A stretch of 64,000 bases of DNA from Lysobacter sp. BMK333-48F3 (GCF_019733395.1 NZ_JAIHOO010000001.1:4404983-4468982), one strand, 5' to 3'. Positions 32,063-41,479 are shown, counted from the stretch's first letter. Notes: generated from the sequence alone by a model not told the origin. Translations and numbers: made by a program.

Positions 32063-32842
32063 TCAGTTATCGAGCGCCATCTTCAACGCGGTGGTCTTGA
32101 ACACCGAGCCGAGGATGCCGGCGCGACCGTTCATCGCCGTTTCCACTAGCTGGCGCTGGTTGTCTTCCATCGCCGCGATGTAGCTGTCGTAAGCCTGCAT
32201 CTGCCCCTCGTAGTTGGCGAACTTGGCCGACATGCCGTTCGCCAGGCGCGCGGAGTCGTTGGCGACCGCCTCCATCGTGCCCTGCTTGAGGTCGCTGTTG
32301 CGCTTCTTTTCCAGCTCCTTCATCTGACGCTCCATTTCGGGCAGCGTGTCGCGCGCGAAACGGACGGTGTAGTTGTACTTGTCCACCTTGGCGCTGACGA
32401 TGTTGGCGCAGATCTGGCGCTGCTGCTTGGCGACGTCGCCGCCGAGATCAAGCTTGAACGCGCCGGTCAACGCGCCGATGATCGGAAGACCGCCGCCGCC
32501 GCCGCCGCTGGAGGCGCACTTGGCTGCGACTTCTTCCGACTTGTTCAGCTCCTTCCATTGCTCCTGCGCCGGCATGCCGATCGTGCTCAGCATGCTCTGC
32601 AGCTTGACCACCTGCTGCTGGAAGTGCTGAACCTGCTGCTGCAGCTTGGTGTATTCCTTGATGTGCTGGCCGTAACGCTCGGCGAAGCCCTTGATCTGGG
32701 TGACGATGTTCTGGATGGTGTGGCCCGGGTCGGTCACCACCCACTGGGCGTTGGCGCTGCCGACGCCGAAAACGCAGGCAGCCGCGAGGGCCGCAACGGC
32801 CAGGTTCTTCTTGATCGCCTGCTTGGCATTCATGGTCTTCAT
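32063..32842 (-). CDS. virB5: T4SS minor pilin-like protein VirB5
   Basis: A 259-residue exported helical protein. The signal peptide is about MKTMNAKQAIKKNLAVAALAAACVFGVGSANA (in parts), then QWVVTDPGHTIQNIVTQIKG, the typical start of mature VirB5-like proteins. Long helices QHIKEYTKLQQQVQHFQQQV and LPEMERQMKELEKKRNSDLK follow. A glycine run (SSGGGGGGLPIIG) interrupts the middle. The assignment rests on gene order (virB4-virB5-virB6) and this N-terminal motif, since VirB5 proteins are poorly conserved. AGGAGAAAAGGA precedes the chosen ATG. Confidence 0.82.
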   Translation of the reverse strand: MKTMNAKQAIKKNLAVAALAAACVFGVGSANAQWVVTDPGHTIQNIVTQIKGFAERYGQHIKEYTKLQQQVQHFQQQVVKLQSMLSTIGMPAQEQWKELNKSEEVAAKCASSGGGGGGLPIIGALTGAFKLDLGGDVAKQQRQICANIVSAKVDKYNYTVRFARDTLPEMERQMKELEKKRNSDLKQGTMEAVANDSARLANGMSAKFANYEGQMQAYDSYIAAMEDNQRQLVETAMNGRAGILGSVFKTTALKMALDN

Positions 32843-32903
32843 CTTCCTTTTCTCCTGATCTCGTAAGTCGCGCTTGACGTTGCGGTTCAAGGTGATCGCG
32901 TGA

Positions 32904-35360
32904 TTAAGCGGCGGACCGGCTGGGCGAGGCGCTCTTGGCGCCGCCCTTGCCCGAGCCCTTGCGGTTGTCGTAGAAATCCTGCAGCCAGGCGTCGGGACTG
33001 AGATCGTCCGCGGCCACGCCGGCCTTGTGCGCTGCTTTCTCCACCACCTGGTGCATGATCTCGATGTTGTCGGTCGACGAGGAGATCACCGCCAGCGCGT
33101 CGTCCATGCCGCGCAGGTTCAACTGGCAGACGGTCGCGGCATGGCCCTGCTTGACCAGGAAGCAACGCGAACGCTCGTCCAGGCTCTTGACCACCTGGTA
33201 CTCGGCATCGGTGAGCTTGAGGCCTTCGATGTAGTCCTCGCGGCTCGCGTTCGGGTTGGGCAGCAGGATCAGGGTCGCGGTCTGCTCGATCAGCGAGGCC
33301 GAGATGTCGCTGGCCAGCGCGTCTTCCGGGCTCTGGGTGGCGAAGATGCCCAGGCCGTTCTGCTTACGGATGGTCTTCTGCTTGTTCTTGGCGAATTCCT
33401 TCAGCGCGCCGCCGCCGTCGAGGATCTTCCAGAACTCGTCCATGACGTAGATCAGCGGACGGCCGTCGATCAGCTCTTCCAGGCGATGCAGCAGGTAGTT
33501 GATCACCGGCACGCGCACTTCGACGTTGTCGATCACGTCGGTGTAGTCGAAACCGATGATGCTGGCCTTCTCGAGGTTGATCGTGTCGACCGGATTGTCG
33601 AACACCCAACCCAGCGAATTGCCCGCGGTCCACTTGCGCAGGCGCGCATAGAGGCCGTCGTCGCCCATGTTGGGCAGGCTCTTCTGCAGGTTGGTCATGC
33701 TGCGCAGGTGCATGGGCGTGTCGAGGATGTTCTCGACCGCGCGGAAGATGTCCTCTTCCTCGCGCGCCGAGTACACCGACTTGCCGGCCAGCACCTTGAT
33801 CAGGTCCGACAGGAACTGGACGTTGGTTTCGTTGTTCTCGCACTGGAACGGGTTGAAGCCGGTCGGCTGGCCGTTCTCGAGCGCGAGGTAGTTGCCGCCG
33901 CAGGCGCGGACGAAGATCTCGGCGCCGCGGTCCTTGTCGAAGAAGAAAATCGTCGGCGTCGGCTTGAGCTTCTGCACCTGGCTGAGCAGGAAGTTGATCA
34001 GCGCGGTCTTACCGGTACCGGACTTGCCGATCACCATGGTGTTGGCGATCGCCTTCTCGCCGAGCGAGTTCTCGGCCGGATGGGTGGCGTGGAAATTGAA
34101 GAAATACGGCTGGCCGTTGGTGGTCTGCAGCGTGGTGACGCAGTCGCCCCAGGGGTTGTTTTCCTTCTTGCCGGTGGCGAAGTTGTGCAGCGGCGACAGG
34201 CCGAGGAAGTTCAGCGAACTGACGTTGGCCAGGCGCGTGCGGTACTTCCAGTTGGCCGGGAACTGGGCGTAATAGGCCGCGGTCACGGCCAGGTCTTCCT
34301 TGACCGAGACGAAGCCGGCGTTGGACAGCTCGGCGCGGGTCATGGCGATGTTCTGCGCCAGCGCTTCCTGGCTGTCGGCGTACACCGCGAAGCTGAAGTG
34401 GTACTCGCCGAGCACGAAGTTGCCCGAGGCGAGCTGGTCCATCGCATAGTCGAGCTCGGCGATCTGGCTGACCGCCTTGTCGCCGGAGGAGATCATCATG
34501 CCCTTGGTGCGGTCGAGCACCTTGAGCGCGTCCTGGCGCCCCATCGGGCTGAAGGAATGGCTCACCACGTACTCGAAATCCAGGTACTTCAGGCCGTTGA
34601 GGATGCCCGGATAGGTGGCGTCGGTGTATTCCTTGACGTTGAGGATCGCGCCGAAATGGTTCTGCCCGGTCGGCGTGGTGACCACGAAGTCGCCGGTCTT
34701 GCTGGCGAAAGTATGGCGGCTGACCGGCAGATAGTTGTAGACCGGCGCGGGCAGCACCGGCACCGGCTCGTCGATCCGGTTGAGCACGTAGCCGAAGAAC
34801 TCCAGCGCCTCGGAGAAGACGACGCCGTTCTTGGCCTCGTACATGCCCAGGCGGTACGGCGCATAGTCCTTCAGCACCGCCTCGACGTTGCTGGCCAGTT
34901 CCAGCACCTTGGCGATGGCCTGGTCCTGCTGTTCCTGCAGCTGCTGGACGTTCGAGGACTTCTCGGTCAGCCGCTTGCCCGACACGATCGGGCGGTAAAT
35001 CATCGTCAGGTACAGCTCGTTCTGCATCAGCTTCTGCCCGGACAGCGAGGCGAAATAGCCGTCGGAGAGCTGCTGGTTGAAAGTCTGGCCGAACTTGCTG
35101 TCGGTCTTGATCCGGCGCTTGCGGCGCACGTCGTGGACCCAGAACGCAACGTTGGTGAAATCCGGCGCCCGCAGCGTCTGCAGCATGCGGTTGAAGGTGT
35201 TGTGGCGGTGCTCCAGCTCCCACTCCTCGCGACCGACGAACGGCAGGCCGCCCAGGTGCCACACCAGCATGTAGTCGCCGCCGGTGGTCTTGATCACCGT
35301 CGGAGAAACATGGGTGGACAGCGGGATGAATTCGCTGATGGGGGCGTCTGGACTCAGCAT
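32904..35360 (-). CDS. virB4: T4SS ATPase VirB4
   Basis: The 818-residue VirB4/CagE-family ATPase that powers pilus assembly and transfer. The N-terminal domain has SEFIPLSTHVSPTVIKTTGG and SGKRLTEKSSN. Walker A is MVIGKSGTGKTALINFLLSQ (about residues 440-455). Walker B is PLIYVMDEFWKILDGGGALK (about 636). The RAD-like motif IFATQSPEDALASDISASLI follows. The C-terminal 20 residues are a Lys/Ser/Gly-rich extension. It starts 134 bp after virB3, the largest gap between virB2 and virB6, and a perfect 12-bp hairpin lies in that gap. Confidence 0.96.
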   Translation of the reverse strand: MLSPDAPISEFIPLSTHVSPTVIKTTGGDYMLVWHLGGLPFVGREEWELEHRHNTFNRMLQTLRAPDFTNVAFWVHDVRRKRRIKTDSKFGQTFNQQLSDGYFASLSGQKLMQNELYLTMIYRPIVSGKRLTEKSSNVQQLQEQQDQAIAKVLELASNVEAVLKDYAPYRLGMYEAKNGVVFSEALEFFGYVLNRIDEPVPVLPAPVYNYLPVSRHTFASKTGDFVVTTPTGQNHFGAILNVKEYTDATYPGILNGLKYLDFEYVVSHSFSPMGRQDALKVLDRTKGMMISSGDKAVSQIAELDYAMDQLASGNFVLGEYHFSFAVYADSQEALAQNIAMTRAELSNAGFVSVKEDLAVTAAYYAQFPANWKYRTRLANVSSLNFLGLSPLHNFATGKKENNPWGDCVTTLQTTNGQPYFFNFHATHPAENSLGEKAIANTMVIGKSGTGKTALINFLLSQVQKLKPTPTIFFFDKDRGAEIFVRACGGNYLALENGQPTGFNPFQCENNETNVQFLSDLIKVLAGKSVYSAREEEDIFRAVENILDTPMHLRSMTNLQKSLPNMGDDGLYARLRKWTAGNSLGWVFDNPVDTINLEKASIIGFDYTDVIDNVEVRVPVINYLLHRLEELIDGRPLIYVMDEFWKILDGGGALKEFAKNKQKTIRKQNGLGIFATQSPEDALASDISASLIEQTATLILLPNPNASREDYIEGLKLTDAEYQVVKSLDERSRCFLVKQGHAATVCQLNLRGMDDALAVISSSTDNIEIMHQVVEKAAHKAGVAADDLSPDAWLQDFYDNRKGSGKGGAKSASPSRSAA

Positions 35361-35453
35361 GTGGCGGCGTTGGTATCTGCTGTGGGATGTGGGCGGAACC
35401 CGCGCCGGCCTCGGCCGTCGCAGGTTCCGAACCTGACTGCGGTACTGCGCCGA

Positions 35454-35482
35454 ACGCCATTGCGGCCTGACCGCAATGGCGT
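35454..35482. other. Intercistronic hairpin between virB3 and virB4
   Basis: A perfect 12-bp stem, ACGCCATTGCGG (35454-35465) with CCGCAATGGCGT (35471-35482), and a 5-nt loop lie 12 bp after the virB3 stop. There is no T-run on the minus strand, so it is more likely an mRNA processing or stability element than a terminator. Confidence 0.65.
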
Positions 35483-35494
35483 CCGGTTACGGCA

Positions 35495-35806
35495 CTATGC
35501 CTTGCTCTTTTCGCCAGGATTGCGATAGAGGTTCGGCGAGAAAACCCACATGCTCGCGTTCTTCTGCAGGTTGCGGACCCGCATGCGGAACTGCAGCCGC
35601 AGGCCGAGCAGACGGAAGATCATTTCGTCGCGCCGGGCCATCTGCCGCATGATGAAAATCACGATCGGCAGCAGCAGGATGCAGAACATGTCGATGTAGA
35701 ACGTCAGCAGCAGGCTGGTGCCCGCGCCGATCGCGAACGGCACGTACGGCACGCCGAGGAACATCGGCGGGCGGGTGCAGCCGCGAAACAGTACGTTCTT
35801 ATGCAT
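35495..35806 (-). CDS. virB3: T4SS inner-membrane protein VirB3
   Basis: A 103-residue membrane protein with the VirB3 signature VLFRGCTRPPMFLGVPYVPF, then a hydrophobic stretch IGAGTSLLLTFYIDMFCILL-LPIVIFIMRQM and a basic C-terminal half (RLLGLRLQFRMRVRNLQKNA). The start overlaps the end of virB2 by 8 bp, so translation is probably coupled. Length and order are typical. Confidence 0.92.
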   Translation of the reverse strand: MHKNVLFRGCTRPPMFLGVPYVPFAIGAGTSLLLTFYIDMFCILLLPIVIFIMRQMARRDEMIFRLLGLRLQFRMRVRNLQKNASMWVFSPNLYRNPGEKSKA

Positions 35807-36158
35807 ACAGCGACAGAGCGGACAGGATCATGCCCGGGTCGGCGCCGACGTCTTCCGGAATCACCATCTTGGCCAGCTGGGCCGCGGCGCCGATCAGGAA
35901 GCCGCCGAGCAGGACCGGAGCGACGTCGGCGATGCGCTTGTGGGCGAAGGCGATCTGGTAGCCGGCGAAGATCACGGCGATGGTCACGATGGCGACCGAA
36001 GCGATGTTCAGCAGGCCGTTCAGGTTGTCGAGGAAGCCCTTGACGCGGCCTTCGGCCGGGTTCTGGGCGAAGGCCAGCTCGGGCAGGGCCAGCAGGGCGA
36101 CGAACATGACGGCCATGGCGAAGGCCGAGGCGAAGTTCTTGAGGACGATGGTATTCAT
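35799..36158 (-). CDS. virB2: T4SS major pilin VirB2
   Basis: A 119-residue pro-pilin. The long signal peptide reads about MNTIVLKNFASAFAMAVMFVALLALPELAFA, followed by QNPAEGRVKGFLDNLNGLLN. Two membrane helices (IASVAIVTIAVIFAGYQIAF and VLLGGFLIGAAAQLAKMVI) flank the short polar loop AHKRIADVAP, as in VirB2/TrbC pilins. The tail PEDVGADPGMILSALSLYA is characteristic of a longer C-terminus. It sits between virB1 and virB3. Confidence 0.93.
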   Translation of the reverse strand: MNTIVLKNFASAFAMAVMFVALLALPELAFAQNPAEGRVKGFLDNLNGLLNIASVAIVTIAVIFAGYQIAFAHKRIADVAPVLLGGFLIGAAAQLAKMVIPEDVGADPGMILSALSLYA

Positions 36159-36243
36159 GAAGAAATCCCTTCTTTTTAGCGAGTGGTCAGTGGTGGTCGA
36201 GGAAAACGGAATCGCTTACGGGGTCGGTGGAGGACATCAACAA

Positions 36244-37107
36244 TCAAAAGACGAAGGCCTGGTCTCCCGGGGAAACCGCCGTTGCCGGCGCGGGAGCGAC
36301 AGGCGCAGCCGCCGTGGCCGCGTTCATCGGCATCACCTTGACCGGCTGGAGCGGTTGCGGCTGGACCGCAGCCGTACCGGCCGGAGCAAGTCGGACCGCC
36401 GCGGCAAGGGGCTGCGGCCCCACCACCACTGGCGTAGGTAACGGCATCGGGGCCGCGACCGCGGCCATCGCCGGCGCGGCGGCGACCGGCGCGGACGCCG
36501 GGTCGAGCGCGGCGGCCAGGCGCTGCGGGCCCGACTGACGGCCGGGGGCATAGACCCCGCGCGCGGTCGCGGTCGCCGCGGCCGCCGACATCGGCGCGCT
36601 GCCGACCCGGCGCTGGGCCGGCGCGGCGAGGCCGGCCAGGGCGATGGCCTGGCCGTCGGACTCGGCCGCGGCGGCCTTGTTGATCGACGCGTAGATCTTC
36701 TGCACGTAGCCGTGACGGAAACCGGTGACGAAGTTTCCGGAGTAGTAGCAGCTGAAGGACTTGCCCCAGTTCGAGCCGGAGCGGCCATAGCATTCGGCCA
36801 GGATCTTCGAGCCGGCCTGCAGGTTCGGGCAGACTTCGAACGCCTTTTCGTACGACGGCAGGCCGTACTTCTCCAGGTTGTAACGATTGACCTGGGCGAC
36901 GCCGAGCGAAAAGTTGTAGCCGCGGCGCTCGAGCATGCGCGCGGTGGCCACCGCCTCGGACAGGTTCTTGGGCTGGCGCACCAGGCGGCCGCCGACCACG
37001 CCGATGGCGTAGGGATTGAACGAGGACTCCACGCGCACGACGTGTTGCATCACTTCGTTCGGGACAGCCAGGCCCGTGCAATTCGTCAACTCAATTCCGG
37101 GCAACAT
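36244..37107 (-). CDS. virB1: T4SS lytic transglycosylase VirB1
   Basis: A 287-residue protein with an SLT-type transglycosylase domain (residues about 8-145): MQHVVRVESSFNPYAIGVVG with catalytic Glu27, YNFSLGVAQVNRYNLEKYGL and CYYSGNFVTGFRHGYVQKIY. The C-terminal ~140 residues are an Ala/Pro/Val-rich low-complexity tail. No N-terminal signal peptide is evident from the ATG at 37107, which is unusual for a periplasmic enzyme, although some VirB1 proteins share this. AAGGA abuts the start. It opens the peptidoglycan for assembly of the apparatus. Confidence 0.92.
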   Translation of the reverse strand: MLPGIELTNCTGLAVPNEVMQHVVRVESSFNPYAIGVVGGRLVRQPKNLSEAVATARMLERRGYNFSLGVAQVNRYNLEKYGLPSYEKAFEVCPNLQAGSKILAECYGRSGSNWGKSFSCYYSGNFVTGFRHGYVQKIYASINKAAAAESDGQAIALAGLAAPAQRRVGSAPMSAAAATATARGVYAPGRQSGPQRLAAALDPASAPVAAAPAMAAVAAPMPLPTPVVVGPQPLAAAVRLAPAGTAAVQPQPLQPVKVMPMNAATAAAPVAPAPATAVSPGDQAFVF

Positions 37108-37273
37108 TCCTTGATCCCCCCGTGCCGACCTTGGCGCCGACCCCCTGCAAACATTCCAGAAATGAAGGACTTATCGAAAGTCGCATTGACGCAGCAATGA
37201 TTCATTCTGGAGCCAGCAATGTCAATGGCCGTGCACAACTGCGTCACAGTTCAGGCTATTCAGCACCCTCGCC

Positions 37274-38311
37274 TCACTCGGCGAAGGCGCGCTCCGGGTT
37301 GAAGTCGATGCCGGTGATGTATCGCTGGCCCGCGTGGGCCTTGATATGCACCAGGATATCGATGGTCATCATCAACAAGCGCTTGATGACCGAGAACTCC
37401 AGCCCCGACCCTTCGTTGGACGCCTTCACCATCAGCGCGAGCTGATCCCAGGTCTGCGCGGTACTGCCGGCGTGACAGCTGGTGATCGATCCCGGGTGGC
37501 CCGAGGCGCAGTTACGAATGAAATAGAACGATTCGTCGCCGCGCAGCTCGGCCAGGATGATCCGGTCCGGCTTCATTCGCAGACAGGCCTCCATGCAGCT
37601 CTTGGCCGTGACATTGCTGGTGCTTTGTCCACCTTTTGAGTAGAGCAAGTGCACCACATTCGGCTGTTCGATGAAGAGTTCGCGCGCGTCCTCGATCGTC
37701 ACCAGCCGTTCGTAGTTCGGAATGTGACCGACCAGCGACTTCATGAAGGTGGTCTTGCCGCTGCCGGTGGCGCCGGCGACCACGATGTTCTTCTTGTACT
37801 GCACCGCCTTGCGGAAGAAGTCGGCGTAGTTGCGCTGCGCGCGCAGCTCCAGCAGCTCCCGGTCGTGGTCGCTGATGGTGTGCGCGCCTTCCAGGATCTG
37901 GTTGAAGAAACCGTCTTCCTGGTACTGGGCCAGGGTCTTGCTGTGCTTGGACGGCAAGCGGATCGTGATCGACACCTTGCCCGAGTCGCAGGCCGGCGGG
38001 ATCACGAACTGGGCGCGCTGCCCGGTCGGGAAGGTCAACGAGACCACCGGGTCGGCATCGGTGATGCGCTGGCCGGTATTGCTCTCGTTGACCACCGCGG
38101 TGCAGAACTGCCGGGCCCGCTCGAACGTCAGGCTCGGCACTTCGATCCGGTTCCAGCCGGAGCGAGTCTCCAGATAGAGCTCGCCCGGCCGGTTGATGCA
38201 GATTTCGGTGACGTCCGGGGAGCTCATGTATTCCAGGATGCCGAGCACCTGGTACTGATACTCCAAGAACGCGTTGGAAACCTGCGCTATCGGTGAATTG
38301 TCTGCGTCCAT
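37274..38311 (-). CDS. virB11: T4SS ATPase VirB11
   Basis: A 345-residue hexameric traffic ATPase. The N-terminal domain has SPDVTEICINRPGELYLETR. Walker A is IVVAGATGSGKTTFMKSLVG (about 173-192). The Asp box is ERLVTIEDARELFI. Walker B and the His box read KPDRIILAELRGDESFYFIR and GHPGSITSCHAGSTAQTWDQ. It lies 22 bp after virB10, so it is in the same operon, and a 166-bp gap separates it from virB1. Confidence 0.96.
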   Translation of the reverse strand: MDADNSPIAQVSNAFLEYQYQVLGILEYMSSPDVTEICINRPGELYLETRSGWNRIEVPSLTFERARQFCTAVVNESNTGQRITDADPVVSLTFPTGQRAQFVIPPACDSGKVSITIRLPSKHSKTLAQYQEDGFFNQILEGAHTISDHDRELLELRAQRNYADFFRKAVQYKKNIVVAGATGSGKTTFMKSLVGHIPNYERLVTIEDARELFIEQPNVVHLLYSKGGQSTSNVTAKSCMEACLRMKPDRIILAELRGDESFYFIRNCASGHPGSITSCHAGSTAQTWDQLALMVKASNEGSGLEFSVIKRLLMMTIDILVHIKAHAGQRYITGIDFNPERAFAE

Positions 38312-38333
38312 CGTGACTGCCGCCGAGGCCGGC

Positions 38334-39578
38334 TTACCTCATGACCGAGGAGAAGTCGACGTCCTTGGCGACGTAGACATTGACGATCGTGCCCTGGTTG
38401 ATGGTCACGGTCGCCGGGCGGTTGATGCTCTTGTCCAGGGCCTGGTTGGCCAGACGCTCCATCGCTTCGGCGGTGTTGCTCTCGTACGGGGTCTCCACCA
38501 CGTTGCCGCTGTTGGTGACTTCGGTCGAGCGCGGGCCGTTCTTGGCCGCGGCGTACTTGAACGCATCGCTGATCAGGCTGATCAGCAGGGCCGAGGCGAT
38601 GCGGCTGCCCCAGTGCGCGTTGTAGTCGCCCGGATGGCCGGCGCCGCCGAGGTTGTCGACGCCCGGGCTGGCCATGCTCACGTCGATGCCGGTCGGCGTG
38701 GTGATGCGGTCCCAGATCACCGAAACGCGCGGTCCGTTGATGTTGTCGGACTGGTAGCGGCCGGAGATCTTCGAGCCCTTCGGCAGCAACAGGCGGCGCC
38801 CGTTCACCGAATAGGTCGGCTCGGTCACGATGCAGGAGGTGAAGCCCGGGATATCGGTGATGATCCGGGTTTCCATCACGCAGCGGATGTAGGTGCCGCG
38901 CAGCAGCAAGGTGTCCGGGTTGTACAGCGGCTGGGCGCTGGTCGGCATGTCGCGCTCGTCGCGCGGCTTGGCGCCGCCGCCCGGCGAGTTGGCCTGCACC
39001 GCCGCGGCCATGGCCGCCGCGTACGGGTCGTTGCCGCTGCCGTCGGAGCCGGCGCCGGAGCTGGCGTAACCGCCGCCTTCGGCCATGCCCATGCGTCGCT
39101 CGAGCAGCGACGGCGGGCGCGGGCCCTGCTCTTCCGGCGGCGGCGCTTCGCGCTCGGCCAGTTCCTGCGGGGAGGGTTCGGGCACCATCGGCAGCGGCGG
39201 CATTTCCTGCACCTGCTCCACCGGCGGCAACGGCGGCGCATTGTCGGTAGCGGCCTTCGGCAGCTCCGGAATGTTGACCACCTCTTCCTCGACCGGCTTC
39301 TTGTCCTCGTCGCCCGAGGTCGCGCTCTTGAACATCCAAATCGCGGCGACGATCAACAGCAGCACGATGCCGCCGAGGAACAGCATCGCCTTGCGGTTGA
39401 GCTTCTGTACGTCGGCCGACTTCAACATCGGCGCGCCGGCGTCCAGGTTCGGCGCCGCGGCCGCCTGCTGCTGGCCGTAATAGGGGTTGGCGCCGGCGCC
39501 GGCATAGCCGTAGGCGCCCTGCTGGCCGTTGTTGTCGTCCGGCTGGCCGGGCGTGTTGGGCGGAATGTTCTGGCTCAT
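38334..39578 (-). CDS. virB10: T4SS core-complex protein VirB10
   Basis: A 414-residue protein spanning both membranes. The cytoplasmic N-terminus is Gln/Gly-rich; one membrane helix is at about residues 68-88 (KAMLFLGGIVLLLIVAAIWM). A Pro-rich periplasmic linker follows (PPLPPVEQVQEMPPLPMVPE), then the TrbI domain: LLRGTYIRCVMETRIITDIP, LLLPKGSKISGRYQSDNING and VSVIWDRITTPTGIDVSMAS. The antenna region is near GSRIASALLISLISDAFKYA. Start and virB9 stop overlap (ATGA). Confidence 0.95.
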   Translation of the reverse strand: MSQNIPPNTPGQPDDNNGQQGAYGYAGAGANPYYGQQQAAAAPNLDAGAPMLKSADVQKLNRKAMLFLGGIVLLLIVAAIWMFKSATSGDEDKKPVEEEVVNIPELPKAATDNAPPLPPVEQVQEMPPLPMVPEPSPQELAEREAPPPEEQGPRPPSLLERRMGMAEGGGYASSGAGSDGSGNDPYAAAMAAAVQANSPGGGAKPRDERDMPTSAQPLYNPDTLLLRGTYIRCVMETRIITDIPGFTSCIVTEPTYSVNGRRLLLPKGSKISGRYQSDNINGPRVSVIWDRITTPTGIDVSMASPGVDNLGGAGHPGDYNAHWGSRIASALLISLISDAFKYAAAKNGPRSTEVTNSGNVVETPYESNTAEAMERLANQALDKSINRPATVTINQGTIVNVYVAKDVDFSSVMR

Positions 39579-40345
39579 TTCTGCTTCTTCCTGCGCAGAC
39601 CGACGACGTTATTGCCGTGCCGGATGATCAAGTAGGGATAGGTCCCGTGCACCACGATCGTGTTGTCCTGGACCGTGGAATTGACGACGAAATCTTCGCT
39701 GCCTTCGCGTTCGCGGGCGAACACCGCGGGAAAGTTGCCGGTCGGCAGAGACTTCAGCCCACTGATCTTGATGTAAGTGAATTGGCCGTCGTCGTAGACG
39801 TTGGTCGGCACCAGCCAGGACTGCTTCTTGCGGCTCGAGTACTGGTATTCGAAGTTGTAGACCCGGTTCTTGTCGAGCGAGGTGTTCAGCTCCGGGGTCG
39901 GCTCCTCGGCCTTCGCCTCTTTCGCGTTCGAGAACTCGGTGTCGTTCGGGTAGACGAACTTGATCTTGTACTGCACGCCGGCCTGCTTGGCCTGTTCCAG
40001 CACGCGCCAGTCGGTGGCGACGACCTTCAACTCGAAGATGTACGAGTGGGTGCTCGTACGGATCATCATGTTGGTGTCGACGTCGACGTTCTTGGGCTTG
40101 ATGTAGAACACGTTGTCGCGGCGGCTCAGGTCCCAGCCGGAGCTGAAACCGGTGCTGTAGTCGAGGATGTTCTCGCTCGGGCTGAGCTCGATCTGGGTGG
40201 TGATGCCCAGGCCGGTGCGCACCGTGTAGATACGATTGGCCTCGTATTCGTACTCCTGGATGACCTGGGCCGAAACGGGTTGCGCGAGGCCGGAAACCGC
40301 CAGGAACATCAGGGCGGCCAGGCGATGTTTACGCAGGCAGTTCAT
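39575..40345 (-). CDS. virB9: T4SS core-complex protein VirB9
   Basis: A 256-residue periplasmic protein, signal peptide MNCLRKHRLAALMFLAVSGLAQPVSA. The VirB9/CagX family is seen in YEYEANRIYTVRTGLGITTQ, NVFYIKPKNVDVDTNMMIRT, NFEYQYSSRKKQSWLVPTNV and YDDGQFTYIKISGLKSLPTG. The last two segments are the C-terminal domain that binds VirB7 in the outer-membrane core complex. It overlaps virB8 and virB10 by 4 bp at each end. Confidence 0.95.
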   Translation of the reverse strand: MNCLRKHRLAALMFLAVSGLAQPVSAQVIQEYEYEANRIYTVRTGLGITTQIELSPSENILDYSTGFSSGWDLSRRDNVFYIKPKNVDVDTNMMIRTSTHSYIFELKVVATDWRVLEQAKQAGVQYKIKFVYPNDTEFSNAKEAKAEEPTPELNTSLDKNRVYNFEYQYSSRKKQSWLVPTNVYDDGQFTYIKISGLKSLPTGNFPAVFAREREGSEDFVVNSTVQDNTIVVHGTYPYLIIRHGNNVVGLRRKKQK

Positions 40346-41394
40346 CGGGTGCTGACTCCATTCGCATTGCCAGTCGGTGCAGCTTGGGCGGCCGCCGGCG
40401 TCATTGCCGGATTGGCGGCGGGGTTGGTGGGAAGCGGTGCGCCAGGCTGGCCCGGCTGCGGCGGCGCGGCGCCGGGCGGATAGCCCGCCGGCGCGGCGCC
40501 GGGCTGCGCGGGAGCGGCGCCGGGCTGGCCGGGCGCGCCAGGCTGCTGCGGATAGCCCTGCGGATACGCCTGCTGCGGGTAGGCCTGCTGCTGCGGCGCC
40601 TGCTGCTGCGGCGGGGCGCTGGGATCGTAGTTTTCGGTAGCGATCGGCGGCGAGGCGGCGTAGTCGTTGTCGACGCGGTAGCCGGTGACCTGGAAGCCGA
40701 GCGGATTGGCCAAGCGGTTGAGCTCGTCCATCTTCAGGTTCGACTTGTACAGGTACTCGATCGTGGCGATCTTGCTGTCGAGCGGGGTCGAGCCGCCGGA
40801 GTCCTTGTTGTAGACGCTGCGCTGGAAGCGCACCGTCGCCACCTTGGCCTTCGAATCGACGTTCTTGTCGCCCTGCAGCTGGATGCTGAGGATCTTGACC
40901 CGCAAGGTCTTGGTCTTGCCGTAGATGGTGATCGGGTTGTTCGGGTTGTCGTTCTTGAACAACGTCGAGTAGCCGCTGGTGACCTGCGGGGTGGCCATCG
41001 CGAACACCGTGCCCCAGTCCTTCTGGCCGATCTGCGAGTAGTCGTACGACTCGCGGGCCATGATGAACTGGGAAATATTGGCCTTGTTGATCGCCTCGCT
41101 GGTGGCGATGGAAGGATTGGTGAAGTCGTTGGCCAGGCGGGCCACGGTCGCGGTGCCGTTATAGGCGTCGGCCAGCACCACGTACGGCACCTTCTCCTTC
41201 AGCGGCAGGAAATAGAAGTAACCGCCGGCCAGGATCAGCGACATGACGATCGCGCACCAGGCGACGATCCAGGCGCGGCGCTCGCTCTTGCGGGCGATGT
41301 CGGCGACGGTGACTTCGTAGTTGGCCGCCTTGGCGACCGCGTTTTCGATTTGCGGGGTTACGGGCTTTTTTCCGAACATCTGGGCTGCATCCAT
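40342..41394 (-). CDS. virB8: T4SS inner-membrane scaffold VirB8
   Basis: A bitopic protein of about 350 residues. The cytoplasmic N-terminus (FGKKPVTPQIENAVAKAANY) leads to one membrane helix (AWIVAWCAIVMSLILAGGYF). The periplasmic NTF2-like VirB8 domain includes YVVLADAYNGTATVARLAND, FIMARESYDYSQIGQKDWGT and VATVRFQRSVYNKDSGG. The C-terminal ~110 residues are Pro/Gln/Ala/Gly-rich (repeats of YPQQAYPQGYPQQPGAPGQP) and probably disordered; VirB8 proteins of conjugation systems lack this. Starts at 41394, 41379 or 41430 are possible; none has a strong ribosome site. Confidence 0.92.
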   Translation of the reverse strand: MDAAQMFGKKPVTPQIENAVAKAANYEVTVADIARKSERRAWIVAWCAIVMSLILAGGYFYFLPLKEKVPYVVLADAYNGTATVARLANDFTNPSIATSEAINKANISQFIMARESYDYSQIGQKDWGTVFAMATPQVTSGYSTLFKNDNPNNPITIYGKTKTLRVKILSIQLQGDKNVDSKAKVATVRFQRSVYNKDSGGSTPLDSKIATIEYLYKSNLKMDELNRLANPLGFQVTGYRVDNDYAASPPIATENYDPSAPPQQQAPQQQAYPQQAYPQGYPQQPGAPGQPGAAPAQPGAAPAGYPPGAAPPQPGQPGAPLPTNPAANPAMTPAAAQAAPTGNANGVSTR

Positions 41395-41479
41395 CACTAT
41401 GCGATCGTCGCCGGCAAGGCGGAACGGCATCCGAACCGTTCCGCCGCCGGTACCTGGGGCCTAGGGGCCCGTCGCTGGA

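Noticed and set aside
33027..35528. Plus-strand open frame of 833 codons opposite virB4
   Set aside because: Shadow of virB4; it has no motifs and low-complexity Val/Gln/Arg/His composition.
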